Part shown: positions 1-12,589 of the stretch, piece by piece
How positions within the stretch are numbered: the stretch's first letter is position 1
Layout of the letters: each line of letters opens with the position of its first letter
Assembly: GCF_964340395.1 (NCBI RefSeq)
Contig: NC_135568.1
Coordinates: forward strand, 6,846,579-6,910,578
Direction: 5' to 3'
DNA: 64,000 nucleotides
Source of the DNA: Glandiceps talaboti
Taxonomy: Eukaryota; Hemichordata; Enteropneusta; Spengelidae
The notes under the pieces: generated by a model
Seen by the model: the letters and a program-made list of their open reading frames with translations, nothing else
What the model was told of the DNA's origin: nothing
Database searches by the model: none
Position numbers and translations under genes: made by a program

Positions 1-59
1 AGTCAACTATCTGCTGTCAATGGTTTTACATTACCCATATTCATGCAATTTCAGATAAA

Positions 60-180
60 CATCAACTTTAAAGTTGTCACCCATTTGGGGATCTTGCTGT
101 GGGCCACATTGCATCATGGGAGTCAGTAGAAATGTTCATGCAAGGGTTGAACAATGAATATTCATGAGGTTTTCACTGCA
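60..180 (+). repeat. Dispersed repeat, copy A
   Basis: About 95 bp here, from GGGGATCTTGCTGTGGGCCA to AATATTCATGAGGTTTTCAC, matches 29862-29960 in reverse complement with only a few differences. Not assigned to a known family. Confidence 0.8.
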
Positions 181-840
181 GGTGATAGGCTCTTATGACT
201 GAAATTTGTCCACAGATGGGAATAGAAACTAAAAAAATTACATTCCATATTTTGATAATTGAATTTTTGGTGGACTCAAATTTGCCAACATCCCTGTAGA
301 TGAATTTTAAGGACAGAAACAATGATCAGGACAGCAGAAAATCTTGAATGATGGCCTTTGGTAGTAATAACAAAATACTCAACTACAGTGTCTGTTTTAG
401 AAGAATTCCCTCAAGGACCAGGAACAAGATTCTCTACCTAATCTTGATAACATAGTTAAAGTTTAGTTGATAGGTATGTTGCTTAGCAACTCGGACTGAT
501 GATGTCATGTAGGTTTAATATCTAACCACTTTTAAATCATTAAAAAGCTTCTCCAGGGCATTTTTGTGTTGCATAATTTTGATATTTGAATCAAAATCCA
601 TTTTATACACAGTAGTTTTACTATGTAATACTAATAGTGAAGTTTTGATTATGATGTTCTTTAGGCAGTTTTTTTTTTGAAAATTGTATTCTAGTGAAAG
701 TACTTTTGCCTACGTTATGCATTATGATATCAGTAAATGAGACTCAGAGCTCACTGTTTACTGGGTAGTACTTTTTTTTTCACATTAAAGTGGATCGCTT
801 GATGGTTGCCTATTCCACTTCATCTGATACAGGGTATAGG
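181..840. other. Non-coding, no gene seen
   Basis: AT-rich sequence without a convincing reading frame or array. Holds the palindrome at 478-490. Confidence 0.6.
478..490. promoter_or_regulatory. RFX-like palindrome GTTGCTTAGCAAC
   Basis: 13-bp perfect dyad close to the RFX X-box (GTNRCC-RGYAAC, one mismatch in the left half). Motif match only. Confidence 0.3.
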
Positions 841-844
841 GTTT

Positions 845-1015
845 GAATAGGGACCTGGTAGGATAGAGTTTGGTTTGTGAAGCATTTGATCCTGTGTACT
901 TATATAGAGAAACAGGGATTATATACTTAGCTGGACTTTCAGGAAATATATAAAGGGTTGTGCCATTATAGTTTTGTGCCAGGGGTAATCATTGTAAATT
1001 GTACTGCATAAAATG
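845..1015 (+). mobile_element. SINE, 5'-truncated and diverged
   Basis: GGGACCTGGTAGGATAGAG and GTGCCAGGGGTAATCATTG match the body of the SINE copies at 21958 and 32186. The tRNA-like head is missing. Confidence 0.75.
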
Positions 1016-1043
1016 TCGTATTATATATATGTGGCTTAGGATC

Positions 1044-1119
1044 TCCTAATTCCTGGCATGAAGCATGTGCATGTGTATGTATATGTATATATAAGTACAC
1101 TTAATGCCAGGAATTAGGA
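1044..1119. repeat. Perfect 16-bp stem hairpin
   Basis: TCCTAATTCCTGGCAT (1044-1059) is exactly complementary to 1104-1119, with a 44-nt loop of CATGTGTATGTATA type. Probably remnants of a foldback element. Confidence 0.85.
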
Positions 1120-3050
1120 TAAATATATGTATATAAACTGTAGTATATTTAAAATGTCTATGCTGGAGTAAACAGTGCTCAATACATATGTATGTAGAGT
1201 GGTATAAATAACACAGTATCAAGCAAGATACACAGGAGCCGTTACACAGTGTTTCACGCTGTTGCGATCATTAGACGACTAACGGTATAATTCTATGAAG
1301 TTCCAAATTCAAAGTTCAAAAATTCCATTTCACGTGATATATATATATATTGATATATATATATTATAATGTGCTTTATAATGATGACTGTAGTCTCCTA
1401 ATCTAACATTAAGTGAACAAAATTTAAGTGTCAATTCTGTTATTGGTAAAAACAAACTCACTGAAATATATTATTAAGCAAAATACATGAAGCGTATTTT
1501 CAGTAAAAAATAAAATTCTATATTGGTTTTTGGACAGAAAAAAATCAAATGAACTCACTGAATTGTGATTTCAGCAAATGCAAAATAATTAAATTGTAAT
1601 TTCAGCAAAAATTTAATCCCTTGAAAATATACACCAGGTGTTAAATGCTCATTATATGCAAATTCATGTCTTTATGTAGATTAAGTGTCAGGTTTTTTTG
1701 CTTAGATTTTGAGGAGGACACTAGAATTTACTTTCAGAGTCTATAAAAATGCTATTATTTATTGTAAATTATTCGAATTTTGGATTAGAAATTCAACCCT
1801 GTAGCTTTTAAGTCATAAATCCTGTCTTTCCCTGTTGGCTATAGTTGTGTATGCAACTGACTTACATGAAAGGCAGTGACATTGACAGAATATTAATTAA
1901 CTCTTTGGTTATGCTGTAATAGTATGAGAGATAAATCAATTTATGCTAGGCATTAAAATGCAATAAATCATTTCGGTGTTGGAACTCACTAAGAATGCAT
2001 TCATGTCAGCCAGGGTAATTTGTCTGCATACATATATAATATATGCTACCTTTTACTAGTTTTTAGGGTGCGTTTTCTAGCTATTTTGTCTAAAATCGGG
2101 TCTGTTTTTTTTAGCTGAAGAGTGTAAAATGGGGTCTGTGTTTTGAGCTGAAGAGTCTAACAAGTAAGATGGGGTCCACACAACATTATTTTCAATTTTG
2201 CTTGGTATAAAATGACAGTGATCCATTGTGTACCAAATCATAACTATGTCATTAATTGTTCCCAAAATGTTGCCTCCTTAGTGAACTACATTTGGTGATC
2301 TACCATGTACAATGGAACAACTGCAAATGTATTTTCATTAAAAAAATTTGTTTTTCTAAGAACCTGTAATGGTCTAAAATGAGGTGTTGTTTTTTTAGTC
2401 ACACACCCCTATCAGAATTGGTCATTGGTTCCACCTAATTGTTTTATAAAGTACCGTAAAAGTCCAACATTTGATAGATTGTTGCACCGACAGCTCTTCT
2501 CAGTCAGCAGTGAGATAAAAAAAAATACAAATATATACATGTACACATTAAAATCTTACAAAAAAAACTGACTTTACAGGAGGCAGTATAATTTTTTCTC
2601 ACATTTCCAGTCTCTGTTCCCAGTTCCTTAAGTTAAAGCTTCATAATAAACACTGAGGTTGTAAAGAAAGGTGCTCATTCAGTGAGTAAATCTCACATCA
2701 AAAGAGACCATTATTCGATTGAATACAGCTTGCATAGTACACTGTTATGTCATTCAATTCACACAATGAATCGTTTTGTTACCCTCAGACAGCAAGGTCT
2801 GTTAAGGTTAGATTCAGTTATCAATGGGTGTGTTCAATATAAAAACAGTTAGCTAATAGTTAGTGAAGGACACCTCGCTTGCATCCTGAATGTGATTGTC
2901 CAACGAAATGCAAAATGGCAGCATAATCAAGTAAAAAATCTTCTCATATGTTGACGGTGAGTCAGATAATTGGAACATACTATTGTGGTTTCGCCAGGAC
3001 ACAAGAACAAGCTGTTTATTTACCACGTAGTGAACTGTTGATCCACTGAT
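1120..3050. other. Non-coding, mostly featureless
   Basis: AT-rich. A short AT tract lies at 1340-1370. Two to three copies of a 38-bp unit (TAAAATGGGGTCTGTGTTTT then GAGCTGAAGAGT) lie at 2088-2175. No gene supported. Confidence 0.6.
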
Positions 3051-3052
3051 TT

Positions 3053-3072
3053 TGACCTATGACCTGTGACCT
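3053..3072 (-). promoter_or_regulatory. Triple DR1 nuclear-receptor-like half-sites
   Basis: TGACCT occurs three times with exactly one base between copies (TGACCTATGACCTGTGACCT), so AGGTCA direct repeats with spacing 1 on the minus strand. This fits RXR/HNF4/COUP-type binding. Motif match only. Confidence 0.4.
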
Positions 3073-3414
3073 ATGAGGTATGAAACTAGTCGAAGATTGA
3101 AACCATTTTTTTTATGATTGATAATTCTCAGTAGTAGAAATGAGTACAAAAATAGCAATGAATCCTTGACTAAAATTTCATACGTCAGTGGGTTCTGACA
3201 CTCTTCCTGACGTGAGACTGAGTTGTGCCCTTTGATACAACACATCTATGTATTACTAAATTACCAGTAGTAGTATTGTTTACGGAGACAGAAATATTTT
3301 ATAAATTTACATTCAGCGCTATTTGTTCCATACTCGTTCCTCTATTGTGTAGACTCACATGCCTTCAGATACTTCTGCTGGTATCCATGAAACTCTTTCA
3401 ACTGAGATTATACA

Positions 3415-3700
3415 GGGTTTGTTGCTCCTGGAAACTACTGGAAAGTCCCAGAATTTAAAAGAGCACTTTTGAAAGTCGTGAAAAATAATGTGATTATGGA
3501 ATGCCTTGAAAATGGTCTACTAAACATTCAATATTATTGTAAAAGTGTCAGTTATATAGGTGAGAAATATGCATTAAAAAGGAGATGTGTTGTAAATGTA
3601 TTTTGCTGTTCGTTAACTCCTGGAAAATGCCCAGAGTTGATTTGAATTCTCCTGGAAAAGTGATGGTAACTCCTGGAAACTCCTGGAATTTTATTTGACT
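3415..3700. repeat. Interspersed repeat with CTCCTGGAAA motifs
   Basis: Several copies of CTCCTGGAAAACTCCTGGAA-like motifs (3427-3445, 3617-3635, 3648-3690). Looks like an old interspersed element related in style to 62925-63195. Confidence 0.5.
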
Positions 3701-4385
3701 TTTAATAAGTATATGAAACCAGGATCATACATATATCATATGTAGCTACTATAATGGTACTGTCTTTTGACCACAGCCAGAAAAAATAATGTAAACAGTT
3801 GTACTATTTCTGTGATATTAAAATTAATTATCTCAACAAGGTATTTACAAAAATGTACATAATACATGATTGTGTACCTAATAATGAAATAAAATTCAGA
3901 CAGTAATTTCATTTTCTGTCAAAAATAATGATTAATTTCTGTGTCTCTCAAATTGAAATGTAATATATTTTTCCAAACAGCTGAACAATATTGTGAAGCC
4001 AACTGTTAAATCTACACATGTCCAAAACCTTCATGGTAATTACATATTACAAATTGGATTTCACGATGTTAAATACGTATTTTAAAAATACAAACTCGGA
4101 CAACATATTGATTTCAAATCATCATCTTTGACATCTTAGCTTCTTCTCATTTAAATGGGGTATGTAGAAACGCGATAGTGTTGTACAGAAGTGCTCTAGG
4201 TTACTTGCCATTATCTGACCAAGACGTTTGAATTAAAGAGAATATTTTCAGCGTTCAGTGTTGACAAGTTTTAGATTACAGATTTGTTGTATTGGGTATT
4301 GAGATACAAAGAATGACAGTGCATAGTACAGTGCTTGGTATTGTTGCCTTATAGAGTATATTCTCTGAAGTACAGGTTTGGGCAG
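3701..4385. other. Non-coding, no feature seen
   Basis: AT-rich unique sequence without a supported gene, array or element. Confidence 0.6.
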
Positions 4386-4386
4386 T

Positions 4387-4790
4387 TTAGGGACTGTCTT
4401 ATAATGTCGCATAAAGCCCAGAAAGTGAAATTCCTTCATGTGTTTGGAGGGTTATGATTTCTGAACTTCATTTGAGGACGTTAATACTGCATAGAGACTG
4501 TCGCATAATGTTGCAGAAGCAAAGAAAGTGAAATTCCTGTGTGGGTGTGTGTGGGGTGGGGGAAGGAGGGAGAGGGGTTTATTTTGACTGACCTTCATTT
4601 TGACACATTGCTTTATTTTTAAGACCCATCTCATAATGTTGCATAAGTACAGAAAAGAGAATTCCTTTGTGTGTGGTGGGGGGGGGGGGGGAGGGTTTAT
4701 TTTGATTACTGACCTTCATTTTCACACATTAATGCTTTGCGACCCATCTCCTTATGTTGCATGAGTGTAGAAGTGAAATATCTTCATTTG
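4387..4790. repeat. Four degenerate copies of a 100-130-bp unit with G-rich tracts
   Basis: Units share CTCATAATGTTGCATAAG, AGAAAGTGAAATTCCTT and TGACCTTCATTTTGACACATT. Copies 2 and 3 have expanded G tracts (4542-4578 and a run of about 14 G near 4678). A further copy in reverse orientation lies at 5262-5314. Confidence 0.8.
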
Positions 4791-4794
4791 TGGA

Positions 4795-5250
4795 AGTCAA
4801 CTGGTTAGAGTGGCTGGCTGAGAATCTTCAAGTTGTTAGTTTGAGCCTTGTCACTGGCAATTGTCTCTGAACTGCTTAAGTCCTTGTGCCTGATTTGAAC
4901 TATGATTTGGCCGAAAGATCCAGTTGTTGATTCCACTTAATGCGACCTAAACACCAGATTACATAAACAGAAATGAAGACTTGATCTTTCCGTCTAAAGC
5001 ATGACTATACCCAATCAACCTAGTTATATAACTGGGGATCTGATAGGACAGTGGTTTCTATATGAAGGATTTAATCGTGTACTCATACAGTGGCTGCAAT
5101 GGACTGTATGCTCCCCTGGGAGTTGAAGTTATATAGAGTCATTGTGGCGAAATGGGTCTGTGCTAGGAATAATATTGTACAGTACTTTGATGATGACATA
5201 TTGTTGGATGCACTTTCAAATTAATATAAATATGCACAATTATTAAAATC
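4795..5250 (+). mobile_element. SINE with tRNA-like head
   Basis: The head GGTTAGAGTGGCTGGCTGAG looks like a tRNA A box, and TTTGAGCCTTGTC like a B box. The body has GGGGATCTGATAGGACAG, TGGCTGCAATGGACTGTATG and GTCTGTGCTAGGAATAA. Diverged but close to full length. It lies between oppositely oriented copies of one repeat (4387-4440, 5262-5314). Confidence 0.85.
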
Positions 5251-5261
5251 ATCTTACAGAA

Positions 5262-5314
5262 AATGAAGGATTTCACTTCCTGGAATTATGCAACATTGTT
5301 AGACAGTCCCTAAG
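5262..5314 (-). repeat. Inverted copy of the 4387 unit
   Basis: The reverse complement reads TAGGGACTGTCTAACAATGT and AAGTGAAATCCTTCATT, matching 4387-4440. With that copy it frames the SINE at 4795. Confidence 0.8.
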
Positions 5315-5369
5315 CAAATACATGTACTTATCGAGGCACTGAAATCAAAATTAAAAGAGAATTTTCGGT

Positions 5370-6410
5370 CTGCTGAGTTGATATGTTTAGATAAGAGATT
5401 CCTTACATTAGGCAGACAGATAACAAGAATTCTTGACACTTTCTGAAAGCCAAGAGAATTTGTTTTGTCTCATTGAAGTGATACACTTAGATTTCAGATT
5501 TTCTTGCATTTAGGCAAGGAGAGTACTAGTCTAGTCTGAATGATAAAGACCGAATTAAGTAGAGTATTTTAGTTTGGGATGTTTAGATATGAGATTTCTC
5601 GCATTAGGTATCGTGACATAAAGATTAACTTTCTTAAAGTTAAAGCAAAGAGAAGTTATTTTGTCCCGTCACGTCTTACATTTAAGCAAAGCAAGTACTA
5701 ATTGTCATGGTCTGAAAAGACTCTGAATAAGGTGAAGTATTTCAGTTCGGGATGTTTGGATAAGAGATTTCTCGCATCAGGTATCGAGACACAAAGATTT
5801 TTAGTCGTTTTCTTAAAAGTTCAAGTAAAGAGAAAGTTTCTTGTCTTATTAAAAGCGATGACAGATTTTTTACAAAGCGAGTAATTGTCATTCTCTGATA
5901 AGACTCTGAGTATTTCAGGCTGGCTGAGTTGATATGTTTTGATAAGAGATTTCTTGCATTAGGGTTCAGGACACAATGATTTTTAGTCACTTTCTTAAAG
6001 TTACAAATTTTCTTGTCTACTTAAAATGTGATGACTGATATTTCACATTTAGGCAAAGCGAGTAATTGTCATTCCAGATGATAAGACTCTGAATCACACA
6101 ATGTATTTCAGGCTGGCTGAGTCGATATGTTTTGATAAGAGATTTCTTGCATTAGGGTTCGAGACACAAAGATTTCTTGTCACTTTCTTTATTGAATGCA
6201 ACAACACAGCTGAAGCAAAGACTCAGCAAGTGTCTCAGACTCATTGACGCAACTGTTCAGATAACACATATCTTACGTGTAGGCTGAGAAAATTTATTTA
6301 CTTGTCATTCTCTGATAAAGACTGAATCAGAGAGAGAGAGAGAGAGTATTTTAACCCTGCTGTGTCTACATGTCTAGATTACAGATTTCTCGTCAAGGAA
6401 GGACAGTGAA
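5370..6410. repeat. Tandem array, unit about 175-195 bp, 5-6 copies
   Basis: The core GATATGTTTTGATAAGAGAT then TTCTTGCATTAGG recurs at about 5380, 5578, 5751, 5931 and 6124, with a diverged copy near 6365. Conserved intervening parts include CAAAGATTTTTAGTC and GATAAGACTCTGAA. Confidence 0.9.
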
Positions 6411-6414
6411 GCGA

Positions 6415-7400
6415 CATAAAGGTTTATGCTGTGTGAAATTTAATGTTTGAATTGACATTAATTTTTGTGCTGTGTAAAATCGCTGTTTTGAATTGATGTA
6501 GATGTTTACGCAGTAGAAAATCTACATTTTGAATTGCCGTAGATATTAACGCTTTATAAAATCTATGTTTTGAATTGACGGCGGCATTTACGCTGTGTAA
6601 AATGTATGTTTTGAATTCATGTTGACATTTACACTGCGTGAAATCTACTTGAAAATCTACATTTCGAATTGACTTAGATGTTTACTCTGCATGAAATCTA
6701 CATTTTGAATTGACACAGACGTTTACACCATGAAATCTACATTTTGAATTGACAGACATTTACACCATGAAATCTACATTTTGAATTGACAGACATTTAC
6801 ACCATGAAATCTACATTTTGAATTGACAGACATTTGCACCATGACATCTACATTTTGAATTGACAGACATTTACACCATGAAATCTACATTTTGAATTGA
6901 CACAGATGTTTACACCATGAAATCTACATTTTGAATTGATAGACGTTTACAAATTACACTATGCATTTTGAATTGACAGACGTTTATGCCATGAAATCTA
7001 CATTTTGAAATGATATTGATGTTTATGCTGTGTAATCTATAATTTCAGTTGACATAAACGTTTTAACACGCTGCATGAAATCTATGTTTTGAATTGACAT
7101 AGATGTTTACGCTGTATAGAATCTATATTTTGAATTGACATAAACGTTTACACTGTCTGAAATTTTACGTTTACGCTACATAAATTGACGTAGACGTTTA
7201 CGCTACATGAATTGACGTAGATGTTTACGCTACATGAATTGATGTACACGTTTATGCTACATGAATTGATGTAGGTGTTTACGCTACATGAAATGTACAT
7301 TTTGAAATGACATTGACGTTTACGCAGCATGAAATCTACGTTTTGAATTCACATTGACAATGAGAAAAATCTACGTTTTTAAATGACATTGACGTTTATG
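6415..7400. repeat. Minisatellite, unit about 36-48 bp, over 20 copies
   Basis: Units are variants of GAAATCTACATTTTGAATTG followed by ACAGACATTTACACCAT. The central part (6720-6930) is nearly homogeneous at 38 bp, while the flanks carry longer units with GACGTAGACGTTTACGC. Short peptides predicted here are by-products of the repeat. Confidence 0.95.
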
Positions 7401-8334
7401 CAGCACGAATCAATCTTTTATACATTCAAAGGTAGTGTTGTATTAAAAGCAAGAGGTCAGTGACATAAGTGAATTGTCACCCTTTTTGCTTACAGTCACA
7501 AACCAAATTGAATTAGAGTTCCTTGTTGCCATTAGATTGTCACTCAGATTCACTCTGAATGTTGAAAATTCTATTTTCTGCTGGTTTGTATCATATATTC
7601 CCCCAATTACATAACTTGACATTTCATCAGACATTTGTAAGTGTGCAAAGCCTTGAAAGTTGTATAAAAATGCTAATATTTAAATCTTTCACTTAATTTC
7701 AATGTTTGTATGTAGTTATTTTCTCCGTCTAGCTTCTCAGTCACTATTTCTTAATGTAACAAAAAACACTGAAGTTTTGATTCAGAAATTAGTTTTTAAT
7801 AAGAAAAGTTAATTTTTAAACAAATTACAACTCTATGTTATTGGTAAAGTGAAATTTATTTATTGATAAAGTTATCAATGAAAAAATAATGGAAAATGAA
7901 TAATGAAATATTTCACGATGTTATAACGTCTGCTTTTGCGTTTTGAGCACTGACTATCAAATTATAATTATACATGTTGTGGACCACAGCTGCTGTTTAA
8001 TAATGGGAGTCTGTATCATGATATGGCTTTTTGCTAGAATATTTTTTGTCTGTGTATTACAGGTACATTTGCATATACTAACAAAAGCTTTGTTGATATG
8101 ACGACACATATTGCAGCTGTATGCCCACAAGTAACCTCTAGTAGGGAGGTGTCCCCAAGGTACAGTTCAGCCGAAGAATCACTTTCTGAATGGGAGAGAA
8201 TTGGGCTACATGTTGTGCTAACAATGAGCCTGTGTTAATACGGCTGTGGTGTTGTGTTGCGTCGGTAGCTGTTTGCGTATTCCTAATCTTCAAAACCAAT
8301 GCTTGGTTTGAGAATGTGAACAAGTTGGTAATTA
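7401..8334. other. Non-coding, no gene seen
   Basis: AT-rich, non-repetitive, with only short chance reading frames. Confidence 0.6.
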
Positions 8335-8948
8335 CGATTTGAAAATGTATGCCCAATAACCTGATTACAACCATGACATTATTGAAATGAAGTCATTATG
8401 TAAATGTACACCGAATAACCTGATTACAATCATGACAGCATTATTCAAATGAAGTCATTATGTAAATGTACACCCAATAACCTGATTACAAATATAACGT
8501 TATTCAAATGAAGTCATTAATATGTAAATGTACACCCAATAACCTGATTACAACCATGACGTTAATCAAATGAAGACATTATGTAAATGTATGCCCAATA
8601 ACCTGATTACAACCATGACGTTATTCAAATGAAGTCATTATGTAAATGTACACCCAATAACCTGATTACAACCATGGCGTTATTCAAATGAAGTCATTAT
8701 GTAAATGTACCCAATAACCTGATTACAACCATGACGTTATTCAAATGAAGTCATTATGTAAATGTACACCCAATAACCTGATTACAACCATGACATTATT
8801 CAAATGAAGTCATTATGTAAATGTACACCCAATAACCTGATTATAACCATGACAACGTTATTCAAATGAAGTCATTATGTAAATGTACACCCAATAACCT
8901 GATTACAACCATGACATTATTCAAATGAAGTCATTATGTAAATGTACA
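8335..8948. repeat. Minisatellite, 59-bp unit, about 10 copies
   Basis: Highly similar units of TACACCCAATAACCTGATTA then CAACCATGACGTTATTCAAA then TGAAGTCATTATGTAAATG. Differences between copies are small indels and single substitutions, so the array is young. Confidence 0.97.
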
Positions 8949-9169
8949 TGTAGAACAAGAGATGAACACAAGAATTAACATATGAAGCATGTGAAGTGTG
9001 CATGTGACATGTTATTATGTAAATTTAAGATACAAGTGTTTGATAATGACATTTGGGGGTGTGGCTTACTGAATCAGAATCAGTTCTATCTGTTCTCAAC
9101 ACAAGCGAGTTAGTTTCAAGTGCTCAGAGGTACAACAGCTATCGATGTAACATAACAGTGCAGTAAATG

Positions 9170-9520
9170 GACTAGCTTTAATCGGCTGCCACCTACACTT
9201 CAGCCTTCACCTATGTGTTAGCAACTGCATTGAATTCCTACACCTATCCTATGTTAAAACTAGGCTAGCTCAGTGCTAATATTTGGCTGGCACTGACACC
9301 TCAGCCATCACTTTCATTAATGCCAGCACCAGGTCTACATATATGTTAACACAAGGCTAGCCTAGTGATAACATCAGTTTGACACTAACACCTCACCAGC
9401 ATATATAGCAACTGGAAGTTAATGTCTGCACCATGTTATGTTAACATCGGGCTAGCTCAGCACTTTAATGGGAACTCCAGGTTAACACTTCACCACCCTG
9501 TGATACTAATAGCAGCCTGA
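9170..9520. repeat. Three degenerate copies of a ~115-bp unit
   Basis: Shared blocks: ATGTTAAAACTAGGCTAGCT, CAGTGCTAAT and GGCACTGACACCTCA. Slightly GC-richer than its surroundings. No reading frame. Confidence 0.8.
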
Positions 9521-10270
9521 AACATTTCAAATCTCACTTTTTAAATGCCAAGATAGTCCAGTGTTATAGGCACATGTTGGAATAAGATGAACCCAGCTGG
9601 CCCCCTGTTTATCACATTTGGCCTGCTGAACAGCTGGTGACACCAGATTTAACACGAAATACAAATTGTTGCAAATGAATTTAAATTTAATTTCTATTGT
9701 TTTCAAAGAATCATAGAGGATGAAATTCATTATATATTACTCTTAGCTACAGATGTCTGAATAGAGAACATTGATTATAAAATAATAGAAAAAGAACTAA
9801 TTTGTTGATTTCAATTCTTAGACTACTGTTTCATGGAATCAGAGAATGTAATCCACTACCCTACTTAACCCAGAGTATAAGAATAATGAATATATACTCC
9901 TGCTATAGGCAGACTCTGTAATGAAAGTAACATATTCATCATTCTGCTCAGCCTGAACTAAATAAAAAAACATTAAATAGAAACCGCTGACAGCGAGGGG
10001 TATGGATGATGGATAGTAAACCTTTGTACTTTGCTGTGTTTTCCCTGCATATATGCACGTTTGTGATTATACATGTACCTGTACATTTGATGAATTGGTA
10101 GTTTTTAGACGACGTGATGGCTTGGAGATGAATAGATACCTTTTCAGGCTGTGCAAGGTTAAATGCCCGGATTGGAATTTAGGAATTGTTACATCTTACA
10201 GAATGTAGAAAGTGATCATTAGGCGAAAACAGACATCAATTCAAGGAGGAATTGCAGAACTCTCATTTCC
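9521..10270. other. Non-coding, no feature seen
   Basis: AT-rich unique sequence with no supported gene or repeat. Confidence 0.6.
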
Positions 10271-10272
10271 CC

Positions 10273-10273
10273 A

Positions 10274-10321
<48 letters not shown>

Positions 10322-10346
10322 GCAAGCAAACAAACAAACAAACATG
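10273..10346. repeat. (AAC)n then (CAAA)n microsatellite
   Basis: About 15 AAC triplets followed by AGCAAGCAAACAAACAAAC. Confidence 0.97.
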
Positions 10347-10715
10347 CAAACAAAGCTTATGGCAATCATCAGCTATTCATTTGTGAATCCACGCCATTGA
10401 CACTATTTTCAATATGTGCAGAGCTGAGCTTTGATTGATCATGGATCTTGACTTCAAATTTATAACAAAAAAATAATGATGTTGTCATCTCAAAAAAAAA
10501 GTCTAATATGAATGATGAATTGAATCTAGGAAAAAGTATTGTATACATGTGCAAAGTAAAATGGATGGATTAGATTTATATGACAGTTCTGAAAGTGGCC
10601 GTATGGATGAGAAATGCTTATATCTATTTTGGATTTTATACATGGTAACATTTAAATGTATGCAACTGGAGGGGATTATTTTAGTGATTACATGTTTATC
10701 CAGACTATGTACAAC

Positions 10716-10830
10716 TAGTGACACTGAAGTAAAGCACTTTCTCTATGTACTACACTCATTTATAGCATTCATAATTTCATATTACAACTGGTAACACTGG
10801 AGTAAAGCACTTTCTCTATGTGCTACACCC
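10716..10830. repeat. Direct duplication of a ~45-bp segment
   Basis: GTAAAGCACTTTCTCTATGT with CTACAC occurs at about 10729 and again at about 10801. Confidence 0.8.
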
Positions 10831-10833
10831 ATT

Positions 10834-10920
10834 AAAGTATACTGTTTCAATTGGTTTATTTACAAGCCTAGCATGTGGCCTTTCTAATGTTGTCAATTAG
10901 CTAATGAAACAGTATACTTT
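10834..10920. repeat. Perfect 16-bp stem hairpin
   Basis: AAAGTATACTGTTTCA (10834-10849) is exactly complementary to 10905-10920; loop about 55 nt. A small foldback element or its remnant. Confidence 0.85.
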
Positions 10921-12039
10921 TACACTTGATATGGATGCTATAAACAATTGTGGTACGTACAGAAAATACTTTACTTTGGTGTTCAGGGTTGTAGAAATCC
11001 CTATCTGTACATACAGTGGCCAACTTTTACACATTGAATTTTGAAATTTTGTGTGATTTATTGAGTTTTAATAATCTTGTCACACATTGCTATTGTTTTC
11101 AATTAGTAAAACATAGTAAAATAAATGATTAAAAAATCCAAAATTAATTCTTATTCCTTATGCATAGGTCATTGTACCACTGAGATAGTCTAGCCGAGGG
11201 CTTGACTGTGAAATACGGAGATGTACGTGATATTGGATTCTGTCTCGTAAGCAGTAAATATGTGTAGTCAGGCTGTACATGTAGTTTTTGCATAGACAAG
11301 TCTTCTTGATGCGAGGTACCTGGAGCAAATTGCAGTGATTAAATTTGTATTATCTCACAAATTGACTTTGTATTACATTAAACAGTCAAATACAAGTAGT
11401 TCTCTTTCTGCTCCAAATCTTTCCTTTCAAATGCCAAATGGCAAGCAATTATGAAGCAAATTATCCAAAATCAGAACATTTGCAACCATAGCAACATACT
11501 GTTTTTGAAAAATAATGATTTTTATATAGCGTACAGAGGTTTCTTTGTAGCTTGTTTCATCCTGTCCAAATGGGCCTTTGTAGCTTGTGTTTCATCCTGT
11601 CCAAATGGGCCTTTGTAGCTTGTATTTTATCCTGTCCAAATGGGAGATAAACGTAAAGAGTTGGTTCTGTGTTTGTCGTGTTTTCATATTATTCACAATG
11701 AAGCTCCCAAATGATACTTTTAAGAAGTATGTGTTCTATACAATGCCCATGTATTTTTATGAAGATTTTTAGAGTGCTGTGATAGAGGAGTAGTGAAGCC
11801 TCAACCACTTTCCCACTAATTTCCTTGTAGGTTTAGAGTGTAGGTACCTTGGGAGCTGGGTAAGATTTTACCGGCATACTGCCTGGGGTGCAAGCACTCC
11901 TTCTGATACTATATTGCATGGCTTAGCTTAAATGCAAAGATATACCAGTGTTTAGTTCTCAGCAGGCATAGCCTTGAGGGGGGTTGTTAGAATGACTTCT
12001 GTCTGTCTGTATGCATTTTCTTGTTTATCACTGACGTTT
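10921..12039. other. Non-coding; short triplication near 11.55-11.65 kb
   Basis: At about 11550-11645 there are three copies of TTTCATCCTGTCCAAATGGG with TTTGTAGCTTGT between them. Otherwise no gene or element seen. Confidence 0.65.
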
Positions 12040-12460
12040 TTGAATTTGCTATTTCAACATTACCCATTGCAGCATTCATATGTTAATAATGATGTTACTA
12101 ATTGGGGAATTAAGTTAACGACATTAATTAGAAAATTGTATTTTGTTTGACTGATAGGTACAACAGCGTTGTATTTACACCCGCACACAGTTGGGTACAG
12201 AAGTTGTAAATGGTAAAATCCCAGCAAGTTATATCGTTCACACTTTGAGATTTAATGTTTCAATATTACCCACGCAAACTGTATTTGCAATATTCATATT
12301 CTGATAATGATATCAATAATGGGGGAATTAAGTTAATAACATTACAGCTTGGTGCAGAAATTATTGATGTACCTGGTACAATCTCAACAAGTAGTGATAT
12401 CGCCAATTGAGTTTTAACATTTCAGTGATACCCACACAAGCTATAATTGCAATAGTCAAT
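12040..12460. repeat. Three degenerate copies of a ~190-bp unit
   Basis: Shared blocks TTTCAACATTACCCA, ATTGGGGAATTAAGTTAA and CCCAGCAAGTTATATCG recur at about 12050, 12260 and 12415 (partial). Confidence 0.8.
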
Positions 12461-12589
12461 AGTCTAAACCTCTCTATTAAAGAATAGAGACTTTGGAACA
12501 GTAAATTAGAAACGAATGTGACGTTCCAATCCGTCTACTCAAGACCTTGATCACGCAACGATTTAATTATTCAGCACTAAAATGTCTCT

